A DNA stretch of 8,148 nt from Candidatus Thiosymbion ectosymbiont of Robbea hypermnestra (GCA_020443945.1 JAIZWN010000011.1:1-8148); one strand, 5' to 3'. Positions 1 through 6,419 are shown, numbered from the stretch's first letter. Notes: generated from the sequence alone by a model not told the origin. Program-made: numbers and translations.

Positions 1-14
1 CGTATCGGTTCACT

Positions 15-41
15 GATGCGGTTCGTTTCACTCACCGCATC
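15..41. repeat. Dispersed-type hairpin (GATGCGGT...ACCGCATC)
   Basis: Perfect 8-bp stem, GATGCGGT (15-22) with ACCGCATC (34-41), around an 11-nt loop, followed by CTAC. Read on the minus strand it begins GTAGGATGCGGT. This shares its layout with the hairpin at 304-333 (GTAGGATGGGCA...TGCCCATC). It looks like a REP-like dispersed repeat; the function is unknown. Confidence 0.6.
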
Positions 42-160
42 CTACGCGAGTTACCCGCAATCTAAAGGGAAACGAGGCACTAGAAGCTGTCTAAAAATTC
101 AAATCATGCCGTGCGGTCCAAGTCAGCCCCGGTCCTACAAGGCTGGCTACGGCCAAAAGC

Positions 161-181
161 CCCTCTCCCGGTGGGAGAGGG
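161..181. repeat. Hairpin CCCTCTCCC/GGGAGAGGG
   Basis: Perfect 9-bp stem (161-169 with 173-181) and a 3-nt loop, a motif often seen as a dispersed element in proteobacterial intergenic DNA. It has no T-tract on either side, so it is not called a terminator. Confidence 0.55.
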
Positions 182-211
182 AGAGTAAAACCGTCGCTTT
201 CGAGCCTTTCC

Positions 212-229
212 TGCCGGCTTTTTCCGGCA
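212..229. repeat. Short hairpin TGCCGG/CCGGCA
   Basis: A 6-bp stem (212-217 with 224-229) around a CTTTTT loop. The T-run lies in the loop rather than after the stem, so terminator function is not supported. It is one more element of the repeat patchwork. Confidence 0.4.
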
Positions 230-274
230 AGTGGGGACCGTGAAAACCCACATGCGAGCTTTTGCCCTATCCCC

Positions 275-300
275 GATTTTGAATCCGCGGATTCAAAATC
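275..300. repeat. Perfect 26-bp palindrome centred on CCGCGG
   Basis: Bases 275-287 (GATTTTGAATCCG) are followed directly by their exact reverse complement (288-300), with no loop. A spacer-free palindrome of this length is unlikely by chance. It ends 3 bp before the inverted-repeat unit at 304-467. It could be a dimeric-protein binding site, an insertion junction or a dispersed repeat; nothing here decides between these. Confidence 0.7.
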
Positions 301-303
301 ACA

Positions 304-467
304 GTAGGATGGGCAAAGCGAAGCGTGCCCATCAAATCCGGCTTTCGGTTAGGAATTGATGGGCACGCGCGCTTCGTGCCTCCAATAAACCATCATGACT
401 CGGAAATCTTCGTAGCCTGACCGCAACCCCGAACCAGCCTGCCGGACGCTGGCTTTGCCCATCCTAC
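304..467. mobile_element. MITE-like unit with perfect 16-bp terminal inverted repeats
   Basis: GTAGGATGGGCAAAGC (304-319) is matched exactly by its reverse complement at 452-467, giving a unit of 164 bp with no coding capacity. A nested hairpin occupies the left end (GATGGGCA 308-315 with TGCCCATC 326-333), and a related short hairpin lies inside (GGCACG 362-367 with CGTGCC 375-380). I see no convincing target-site duplication. It may therefore be two facing copies of a REP-like repeat rather than a transposable unit. Confidence 0.5.
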
Positions 468-490
468 CAACTTATTGCAAAATTCTAATA

Positions 491-673
491 GTACAGGATT
501 AACAGGATTTTCTTAGATTTTCAGGATTTTTTTACGGTGGGTAATCTACTGACCAAGAACAGCGAAATTCGGGGGTTGTTCTGGGACTTGTTGAAACTGG
601 TCAATTCTGGACACAGTGTCACCGTGCGGCGAACGTTCAGAACCCACAAAAAATAATCTTGTTAATCCTGTAC
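491..673. repeat. Inverted pair of AGGATTAACAGGATT-type repeats
   Basis: Bases 491-509 (GTACAGGATTAACAGGATT) reappear as reverse complement at 655-673 with one mismatch in 19. They bound 183 bp with no gene. The left end continues into further AGGATTTT-like degenerate copies up to about 530. The unit is non-coding and MITE-like. The outer GTAC is itself palindromic, so a target duplication cannot be separated from the repeat. Confidence 0.5.
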
Positions 674-729
674 GATTGGAAGACAGCACGAACCACGAAG
701 AATTGCTCGACCCGTCAGCGGTGGTGCCG

Positions 730-781
730 TAACTTTGTTATCCTTGGCGATATACACTGAATCCCGGAAACAACAAAGTTA
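730..781. repeat. Inverted repeat TAACTTTGTT/AACAAAGTTA
   Basis: A perfect 10-bp inverted repeat (730-739 and 772-781) separated by 32 bp. No coding content is present. It could be a small hairpin or the ends of a very short relic element. Confidence 0.45.
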
Positions 782-797
782 GAACACTACCCAAAAA

Positions 798-825
798 GCT
801 TTGCGTCCTTTGCGCCTTTGCGGTT
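798..825. repeat. Dispersed-type GCAAAGG-rich repeat
   Basis: This stretch contains near-tandem TTTGCGTCC, TTTGCGCC and TTTGCGG units. On the minus strand it reads AACCGCAAAGGCGCAAAGG. I recall this as a widely dispersed intergenic sequence in environmental bacteria, but copy number in this genome is unknown. Confidence 0.4.
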
Positions 826-840
826 CAAACTATATCCGCC

Positions 841-889
841 GGTAGCCGGTAGCCGGTAGCCGGTAGCCGGTAGCCGGTAGCCGGTAGCT
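841..889 (+). repeat. Heptanucleotide tandem array, (GGTAGCC)x7
   Basis: Six exact GGTAGCC units (841-882) are followed by a seventh with one change, GGTAGCT (883-889). The array ends 58 bp before the aroA start. The unit length is not a multiple of three and one phase carries TAG, so it cannot be coding in a simple way. Short tandem arrays of this kind change copy number by slippage. Here it would alter the spacing between any upstream promoter and aroA. It is too short-period and spacer-free to be a CRISPR. Confidence 0.9.
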
Positions 890-947
890 ATTTTCCCAAC
901 CTACCTGCACTGTAACCTATAACGATCCTCTCAAGCGGACAGATCAC

Positions 948-2270
948 TTGAACCCAGCCTCGGACCCAGAATTCCAAATACAACCCGGCGGTAGACTGCG
1001 CGGGCGCATCCGGGTGCCTGGAGACAAGTCGATCTCCCACCGGGCGCTCATGCTCGGGGCCATCGCCGAGGGGATCACGCAAGTCTCGGGGTTCCTGGAG
1101 GGCGAGGACAGCCTGGCGACCCTGCGCGCCCTGCGCGCCCTGGGGGTTCCCATCGAGGGACCGGACGAGGGGCGGGTACGGATCCAGGGGGTGGGGCTCC
1201 GGGGCCTGCGCGCCCCGTCCTCGGACCTGGACCTCGGCAACTCCGGCACCTCCCTGCGGCTACTCTGCGGCCTGCTGGCCGGCCAGCCCTTTGCCACAAC
1301 CCTGGTGGGCGATCCCTCCCTGAGCCGACGACCCATGCGGCGGGTCACGGACCCCCTGCGGCAAATGGGCGCCCGCATCCAGACCACGGACCGGGGCACC
1401 GCGCCCTTGCGCATCACCCCGGTCGCCGGGCTGGAGCCCATCGACTACCGGATGCCGGTAGCCAGTGCCCAGGTAAAATCCTGCCTGTTGCTGGCCGGGC
1501 TCTATGCCGGGGGCGAGACCTGCGTCACGGAGCCGGCGCCCAGCCGGGACCATACCGAGCGGATGCTCGCGGCCTTTCGCTATCCGGTGCGTCGCGCCGG
1601 GTCGCGGGTCTGTGTCACGGGGGGCGGGCGATTGACCGCCTGCCGGCTCGAGCTCCCGGGGGACCTCTCCTCCGCCGCCTTTTTTCTGGTAGGGGCCAGC
1701 ATCGCCCCCGGCTCGGACCTGACCCTGGAGCAGGTGGGCGTGAATCCGACCCGCATCGGCGTGCTGAACATCCTGCGCGCCATGGGCGCGGACATCACAC
1801 TCACGAATCCACGGAACCTCGGTGGCGAGCCGGTGGCGGATGTACGGGTACGCTCGGCCCCCTTGCGGGGTATCGTGATCCCGCGCGACCAGGTGCCGTT
1901 GGCAATCGACGAGTTTCCGGCCCTGTTCATCGCCGCCGCCTGTGCCCGAGGCAAGACCCTACTCACCGGCGCGGAAGAACTGCGGGTCAAGGAGAGCGAT
2001 CGGATTCGGGTCATGGCGGAGGGCCTCGCGGCCCTCGGGGTGGCGGTCGCGCCCCGCGCCGACGGCATCGAAATCACCGGCGGCGACTATGGCGGGGGCC
2101 AGGTAGACAGCGGCGGCGACCACCGGGTCGCCATGGCCTTCGCCATCGCGGCGTTGCGGGCCGGGGAGCCGGTCGGGGTCCGAAACTGCGCCAATGTAAA
2201 CACCTCCTTTCCCGGCTTCGCGGCGCTGGCCGCCGGGGTCGGACTCGGCATCCAAGAAATCCGACTATGA
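948..2270 (+). CDS. aroA: 3-phosphoshikimate 1-carboxyvinyltransferase (EPSP synthase)
   Basis: Joins phosphoenolpyruvate to shikimate-3-phosphate to give EPSP in the cytosolic chorismate pathway. The 440 residues match the usual family size. Visible signatures: PGDKSISHRAL (24-34, with the substrate-binding Lys27, Ser28 and Arg32), LDLGNSGTSLRLL (94-106, the PEP/glyphosate-site loop), SLSRRPM (124-130), VASAQVKS (171-178), AIDEFP (319-324, catalytic Asp321), VKESDRIR (347-354) and GDHRVAMA (389-396), ending with TSFPGF. The start is TTG at 948. No ATG or GTG lies in frame between the upstream stop (885-887) and the conserved N-terminus, and the Shine-Dalgarno is weak. The G+C-rich codon use resembles the ABC gene. 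The usual gammaproteobacterial neighbours (tyrA before; cmk and rpsA after) are absent. The stop overlaps an ATG (ATGA), a relic of tight operon coupling. Confidence 0.95.
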   Translation: MNPASDPEFQIQPGGRLRGRIRVPGDKSISHRALMLGAIAEGITQVSGFLEGEDSLATLRALRALGVPIEGPDEGRVRIQGVGLRGLRAPSSDLDLGNSGTSLRLLCGLLAGQPFATTLVGDPSLSRRPMRRVTDPLRQMGARIQTTDRGTAPLRITPVAGLEPIDYRMPVASAQVKSCLLLAGLYAGGETCVTEPAPSRDHTERMLAAFRYPVRRAGSRVCVTGGGRLTACRLELPGDLSSAAFFLVGASIAPGSDLTLEQVGVNPTRIGVLNILRAMGADITLTNPRNLGGEPVADVRVRSAPLRGIVIPRDQVPLAIDEFPALFIAAACARGKTLLTGAEELRVKESDRIRVMAEGLAALGVAVAPRADGIEITGGDYGGGQVDSGGDHRVAMAFAIAALRAGEPVGVRNCANVNTSFPGFAALAAGVGLGIQEIRL

Positions 2271-2326
2271 CCCGACTGGCGCTGATCCGCCTATTTCGGT
2301 GCATTAGCCCATTTTGTATGGCGTGA
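2267..2326 (+). pseudogene. Possible truncated start of a lost downstream operon gene
   Basis: An ATG overlaps the aroA stop in the ATGA arrangement typical of translationally coupled genes, but the frame ends after 19 codons (MTRLALIRLF...). The first residues faintly recall the N-terminus of prephenate dehydrogenases. They do not resemble cytidylate kinase, which commonly follows aroA. A simple reading is that an operon partner was cut off when the next cassette was inserted. A chance ATG is equally possible. Confidence 0.25.
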
Positions 2327-2330
2327 TAAC

Positions 2331-3161
2331 GTGGCGAGAAACTCGAAAATCGAGTGGACCCATCACACCTTCAACCCCTGGTGGGGCTGTACCAAGGTGT
2401 CGGATGCCTGTAAGCACTGCTACGCCGAGGTTTGGGCTCGGCGCCTCGGTTGGAATCTATGGGGGCCAGACAGCAGGCACCGTTTTTTCACCCAAGCGCA
2501 CTGGAATAATCCAATCAACTGGAACCAGGAAGCGGCCCGTGAAGGAAAGCGCCGGCGGGTATTTTGTGCCTCGATGGCCGACGTGTTCGAGGATTGCCGC
2601 GATCTCGACCCTTGGCGTGATCGGTTGTGGCACTTAATCGGAGCTACACCTCAGCTTGACTGGCTATTGTTGACGAAGCGCCCGGAACGCATCAGCGATC
2701 TGGCCCCATGGAGAGAAAATTGGCCGGCCAACGTGTGGCTCGGCACCACGGCGGAAGACCAGTACTGGGCCGAGGTTCGCATTCCTCATCTGATAGATCA
2801 CCCGGCGGTGGTACGCTTCGTCTCCTGTGAGCCACTGCTCGGCGCACTCGATCTCGGCGTATGGACCCGCAGTGGCGGTCTGCACTGGGTGATTGCCGGC
2901 GGCGAGAGCGGTCCGAGGGCACGACCGATGAATCCGATCTGGGCCCAGGCGCTACGTGATCAATGCGCTCGTGACGGTGTCGCCTTCCACTTCAAACAAT
3001 GGGGACACTGGTGTCCGGCCGAACAAAACAGATCCGGCATCCGAACCGTCGTTTTGAAGGATACCCATGGCAACAATCTGCAGCTAGTGGCAGCCGGTAA
3101 GAAAGCTGCCGGGCGACACCTCGACGGACGGTGCTGGGACCAGTTCCCCCGATCACCATGA
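2331..3161 (+). CDS. Phage Gp37/Gp68-family (DUF5131) three-cysteine protein
   Basis: A 276-residue cytosolic protein with no signal peptide or membrane segment. The N-terminus has the family hallmark FNPWWGCTKVSDACKHCYAE, with three cysteines spaced C20-x6-C27-x2-C30, reminiscent of the Fe-S ligands of radical-SAM proteins. Further conserved-looking blocks are VFCASMADVFED (77-88), WLLLTKRPERI (111-121), VWLGTTAED (135-143), RFVSCEPLLG (162-171), WVIAGGESGPRARPM (186-200) and FKQWG (221-225). Members occur in phages and accessory regions and are commonly paired with TcmP, which follows 9 bp downstream. The biochemical function is not established. The start is GTG at 2331; no other start precedes it in frame after the stop at 2283, and no clear Shine-Dalgarno is seen. 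An Fe-S or radical-SAM activity is inference from the cysteines. Confidence 0.88.
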   Translation: MARNSKIEWTHHTFNPWWGCTKVSDACKHCYAEVWARRLGWNLWGPDSRHRFFTQAHWNNPINWNQEAAREGKRRRVFCASMADVFEDCRDLDPWRDRLWHLIGATPQLDWLLLTKRPERISDLAPWRENWPANVWLGTTAEDQYWAEVRIPHLIDHPAVVRFVSCEPLLGALDLGVWTRSGGLHWVIAGGESGPRARPMNPIWAQALRDQCARDGVAFHFKQWGHWCPAEQNRSGIRTVVLKDTHGNNLQLVAAGKKAAGRHLDGRCWDQFPRSP

Positions 3162-3170
3162 GAAAGTGAG

Positions 3171-4070
3171 ATGAGTGGAAAGCAATTAGGGTTTGATGGC
3201 GAAGGGTTCAAAGTACCCGATCTGGATCAACCGCCGGAGATTTTGTTCAAAACCCTGAAGTCACCACTTTGGTCCGAGCACAAAGCAAAACTCATAGAGC
3301 GCTATCTTTACTACTTTGTTCAAATCACGCATCACGGTACCTACATCGACGGCTTTGCGGGTCCACAAACGTCCGAGGCCCCAGATGCATGGGCCGCCAA
3401 GCTGGTCATCGAAAGTCGCCCACGTTGGCTCCGCAAGTTCTTCCTCTGCGATCTGGGCACAAAACAGGTTGAGGCCCTTGAACGTTTGGTCACGGAGCAA
3501 CCCCCGCGCGATAAAGCCAGGAAGGAACCAAAACGTGAGTTCAAGATCCGACGCGGGGACTTCAACGAGGAGGTTGCAATCCTACTGAATTCCGGGTGGG
3601 TGCCGGACACCCAAGCGGCCTTTTGCCTGCTGGATTAGAGAACTTTCGAGTGTCATTGGAAAACGGTCGAGACCCTGGCGCAATACAAGCGCTCCAGGCG
3701 CAAGATCGAGCTTTTCTACTTTTTGGCTCAGGGTTGGTTAGACCGGTCGTTCTCGGCACTCAAGGATGAACAACTTGCAGCGCGGTGGTGGGGTGGTGAT
3801 GATTGGCAGCAACTCGATAAATGTAACAGCCTGGATCGAGCAAGGATTTTTTGCGATCGACTCAAGGCGCTCGGCTATCACTACGTGCATCCATGGCCGA
3901 TCTTCGAGCAAGAGGGAGGTGGCGGACGCCTGATGTACCACATGATCCACGCGACCGATCACCAGGAGGCCCCTAAGCTTATGGCACGAGCCTATAACAA
4001 GGCCCTGGAGATACCCGAACCACCGGAACAGCTGGAGCTTTTGTTTCAGCAGCAAGGTATAACTCTATAG
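3171..4070 (+). pseudogene. tcmP: Three-Cys-motif partner protein TcmP, interrupted by one amber codon
   Basis: The frame from ATG 3171 to TAG 4068-4070 would give 299 residues but carries a single TAG at codon 156 (3636-3638). Sequence on both sides is fully in phase and family-like: YIDGFAGPQ (58-66, a methyltransferase motif I-like glycine loop), FFLCDLG (90-96, acidic residue after a strand), RRGDF (127-131) and AFCLLD (150-155). After the stop come RTFECHWKTVE and KIELFYFLAQGWLDRS. By family memory the missing residue is Gln (LLDQRTFE), so one C-to-T change of CAG explains it. TcmP is the usual partner of Gp37/Gp68 proteins, and the 9-bp gap indicates one operon. Possible explanations are recent inactivation, amber suppression or a sequencing error. 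TAG is used as a genuine stop here and in mtnB. The separate halves are unlikely to fold as the full enzyme. Confidence 0.85.
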
Positions 4071-4073
4071 ATT

Positions 4074-4094
4074 GTAGGGTCCGCTGTGCGAACC
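4074..4094. repeat. Dispersed-type hairpin GTAGGGTCCGC...GCGAACC
   Basis: A 7-bp stem with one mismatch (GGTCCGC 4078-4084 with GCGAACC 4088-4094) and a 3-nt loop, starting 4 bp after the tcmP stop. It begins GTAGG, like the hairpins at 304 and (minus strand) 15-45. There is no T-tract, so it is probably a REP-like repeat rather than a terminator. The rest of the gap to 4166 shows nothing else that I can support. Confidence 0.45.
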
Positions 4095-4166
4095 GCGTGG
4101 ATGTTGCCGCCGTTTAACTTACTGAAAAACAGCCGGTTAGCGTCAAATGTCAACACGCCCTAAGCA

Positions 4167-6185
4167 TTATCCGATTTTGATCCGCACGCAATGCACTGTC
4201 CGGGTATCGCTGAGCCGGGTTCCCGCCGGATAGGCGCGGGCGCACTCGGGTCCGGTCTCCGGGCAGCGGGGGTGGAAGTGACAGCCTGGGGGTGGCTGGG
4301 AGGGAGAGGGCATGTCTCCTTCGAGCCGGATGATCTCGCGGCGACGGTCCCGGTCGATCACGGGGACGGCGGAGAGCAGGGCTCGGGTGTAGGGGTGGCG
4401 GGGGTCGTCCAGGATTTCGGTGACGGTGCCGCGTTCGACGATGCGGCCCAGGTACATGACGGCTACCTGGTGGGCCAGGTAGGAGACCACGGAGATGTTG
4501 TGGGTGATGAAGAGGTAGCTCAGGCCCAGGTCGCTTTGGAGCTGCTTGAGCAGGTTGAGGATCTGGGCCTGGACGGAGACATCCAGGGCGCTGGTAGGCT
4601 CGTCGCAGACGATAATCCTGGGTTCCACCGCCAGGGCGCGGGCGATGCAGATGCGTTGGCGTTGCCCGCCCGAGAATTCGTGGGGGTAGCGGTCCGCGGC
4701 CTCGGGGGATAGGCCGACCCGGTCCAACAGGGCGCGCACGCGCGCCAGCCGCTTGGCCCGGTTGGGCTCGAGGCCCAGGGCCTGGAGGCCCTCGCCCACG
4801 ATGTCGCCTACCAGCATCCGGGGGTTCATGGCGGCGAAGGGGTCCTGGAAGATGATCTGCAGGTCCTTGCGGTAGCCGCGCAGGGCCCGACCACCGAGCC
4901 GGGTCAGCTCGGTGCCGTCGAAGCGCACCGTCCCGCCGGTGGTGGGGATGAGCCGGAGCAGGCCCTTGCCCACGGTGGTCTTGCCGCAGCCGGATTCGCC
5001 CACCAGGGCCAGGGTCCCGCCCGCCCGCAGGTCCAGGGAGACCCCATCCACGGCCTTGACCTGACCCACGACGCGGCGAAAGACGCCCTGGTGGATGGGG
5101 AAGTGGACCTTGAGGTCCGCCACCCGGAGCAGGGTCTCGCCGATCCGGTCGGGATGGATGGCGCCTTGGGCCACCGAGTCTTCGGAACCCGCGTCCGCGG
5201 TCGGCTCGCCCTTTTCCCACAGGTAGCAGCGCACCTGGTGTTCCGGGATAGGGGTATGCCACGGGGGTTCCCGCTCCCGGCAGCGGTCCATGACCCGGTC
5301 GCAACGGTCGGCGAAGCGGCAGCCCGTGAACAACCGGTCCAGCGGTGGCACCCGGCCCGGAATGACCGCCAGGCTGCCGGCGCGCTTTTCGGGCGTCGGC
5401 AGGCTCGCCATGAGCTTGCGGCTGTAGGGATGGGCCGGGCGGGCGAAAAATTCGGCGACGGTGGCCGTCTCCAGGATGCGCCCGGCGTACATGACGGCGA
5501 GCCGATCCGCCGTCTCGGCCACCACGCCCAGGTCGTGGGTAATGAGGAGCACCGCCAGGCCGGTCTCACGTTGCAGGCCCTTGAGCAGCCGCAGGACCTG
5601 GGCCTGTATGGTGACGTCCAGGGCCGTGGTGGGCTCGTCGGCGATCAGGAGCTCCGGCCTCCCCGCCAAGGCCATGGCGATCATGACCCGCTGCTTCATG
5701 CCGCCGGAGAGCTGGTGGGGATACTCGCCGCTCCGCCGTTCCGGGTCCGGAATGCCGACCGCGTCCAAAAGCTCCAGCACGCGCCGGGGGACCCGGCCGC
5801 GGGAGCGGTCCTCATGCAGGCGCACCGCCTCGGCGATCTGCCGTCCCACCGTCAGCACCGGGTTGAGGGAGGTCTGGGGCTCCTGGAAGATCATCGCCAG
5901 GCGTCCGCCCCTGACCCCGCGCATGGCGCTCTCCGGCAGCGCCAAGAGCTCGGTGTCCCCGAGCCGCACGCGGCCCTCGACGATGCGCCCGGAGGGCGGC
6001 AGCAGCCGCATCAGGGAGAGGGCCGTCATGGATTTGCCGCAACCGGACTCCCCGAGCAGGGCGAAGGTCTCGCCCCGGCGAAGCGCCAGGTCCACCCCGT
6101 CCGCCACCCGCACGGGCCGGTCTTCGGAACCCAGGTGGGTGGTCAGCCCCCGGACCTGGAGCAGAGGACTAGTACCCCATTTCAC
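4167..6185 (-). CDS. Fused double ATP-binding subunit of an oligopeptide/dipeptide-type ABC transporter
   Basis: A 672-residue cytoplasmic ATPase expected to drive peptide, nickel or similar solute import together with two permeases. There are two complete ABC domains. Domain 1: Walker A GESGCGKS 45-52, Q-loop Q101, signature LSGGMKQ 159-165, Walker B LLIADEP 179-185, His217. Domain 2: Walker A GESGCGKT 396-403, Q447, FSGGQRQ 504-510, IIVCDEP 524-530, His562. Each is followed by the oligopeptide-type C-terminal extension with a cysteine cluster (C289/C295/C302/C320 and C635/C641/C648). The architecture is that of YejF or GsiA, or OppD-OppF fused, and all catalytic motifs are intact. No permease or binding-protein gene is in the window, so the substrate is open. 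The GTG start at 6185 lies within the terminal repeat of an inserted element; the ancestral start was probably the ATG at 6427. An in-frame TAA at 6192-6194 blocks any start further upstream. Confidence 0.93.
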   Translation of the reverse strand: MKWGTSPLLQVRGLTTHLGSEDRPVRVADGVDLALRRGETFALLGESGCGKSMTALSLMRLLPPSGRIVEGRVRLGDTELLALPESAMRGVRGGRLAMIFQEPQTSLNPVLTVGRQIAEAVRLHEDRSRGRVPRRVLELLDAVGIPDPERRSGEYPHQLSGGMKQRVMIAMALAGRPELLIADEPTTALDVTIQAQVLRLLKGLQRETGLAVLLITHDLGVVAETADRLAVMYAGRILETATVAEFFARPAHPYSRKLMASLPTPEKRAGSLAVIPGRVPPLDRLFTGCRFADRCDRVMDRCREREPPWHTPIPEHQVRCYLWEKGEPTADAGSEDSVAQGAIHPDRIGETLLRVADLKVHFPIHQGVFRRVVGQVKAVDGVSLDLRAGGTLALVGESGCGKTTVGKGLLRLIPTTGGTVRFDGTELTRLGGRALRGYRKDLQIIFQDPFAAMNPRMLVGDIVGEGLQALGLEPNRAKRLARVRALLDRVGLSPEAADRYPHEFSGGQRQRICIARALAVEPRIIVCDEPTSALDVSVQAQILNLLKQLQSDLGLSYLFITHNISVVSYLAHQVAVMYLGRIVERGTVTEILDDPRHPYTRALLSAVPVIDRDRRREIIRLEGDMPSPSQPPPGCHFHPRCPETGPECARAYPAGTRLSDTRTVHCVRIKIG

Positions 6186-6419
6186 CTTATTTTACATCCT
6201 CTTAAGCCCCCAAACGCGCCAAGGCGCAGCACACAAGAATAGCTTAAACTGTGTAACCTCGCCTTGGCGCGTTTGGGGGGCTCCCTGTGGGCGCGACAAA
6301 AGCTGCCAGCTGCGTCGTTGCGCGAGCTGGAAAGAGGGCTGGCGATTCCTGCGCTCGCGCGCCTCGCATCCGGTCGCTTCTCGCCGCGCTGAGAACACAA
6401 AATAAGGTGAAATGGGGTG
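6173..6419. mobile_element. 247-bp MITE with CTAG target duplication, inserted in codon 3 of the ABC ATPase gene
   Basis: The termini are inverted repeats: ACCCCATTTCACCTTATTTT (6174-6193) is matched exactly in reverse complement at 6399-6418. Directly outside stand CTAG at 6169-6172 and CTAG at 6420-6423, which fit a 4-bp target duplication. IS5-group elements favour YTAR targets such as CTAG, so mobilisation by an IS5-type transposase is plausible. No transposase is encoded. Removing the element plus one CTAG joins ATGA-CTAG-TCCTCTG, an in-frame start for the ABC protein, which supports a real insertion event. CTAG is palindromic, so the flanks also extend the inverted repeat to 27 bp with one mismatch. 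Confidence 0.85.
6207..6279. repeat. Long hairpin inside the MITE (20-bp perfect stem)
   Basis: Bases 6207-6226 pair perfectly with 6260-6279 (arm CCCCCAAACGCGCCAAGGCG), and an inner ACACA (6231-6235)/TGTGT (6250-6254) can extend the structure. In RNA this would form a very stable stem-loop just upstream of the ABC gene's present start. There is no T-tract on the minus strand, so it is not a standard terminator. It could still impede transcription or alter RNA stability. Confidence 0.8.

Larger units (their letters stand above)
1..947. other. Gene-free repeat-rich region upstream of aroA
   Basis: I find no supported gene in this stretch. The longest open frame (16-243, +) has no recognisable domain and runs through hairpin repeats, so it is treated as chance. 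The region holds at least eight separate short repeats, listed individually: simple hairpins, a 26-bp palindrome, two inverted-repeat units of about 160-185 bp and a heptamer tandem array. Several resemble sequences scattered through many proteobacterial genomes; that is from memory, not a search. The promoter of aroA should lie near the right end, but I see no convincing -35/-10 pair. Confidence 0.7.

Noticed and set aside
16..243. 75-codon open frame at the window start
   Set aside because: It spans several hairpin repeats, has no recognisable domain and no convincing ribosome binding site.
841..889. CRISPR array
   Set aside because: The repeats are only 7 bp with no spacers and no cas genes nearby; it is a simple tandem repeat.
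3636..3638. Amber codon as evidence for a genome-wide alternative code
   Set aside because: TAG also ends tcmP (4068-4070) and mtnB (8051-8053) where the proteins should stop, so TAG appears to be a normal stop here.
4150..6405. Several long open frames overlapping the ABC ATPase gene on both strands (such as 4150-5304 -, 5091-6242 +, 5461-6405 +)
   Set aside because: They are compositional shadows of a G+C-rich gene: low-complexity Arg/Pro/Ala/Gly-rich products with no motif, while the 4167-6185 minus frame has all ABC signatures.
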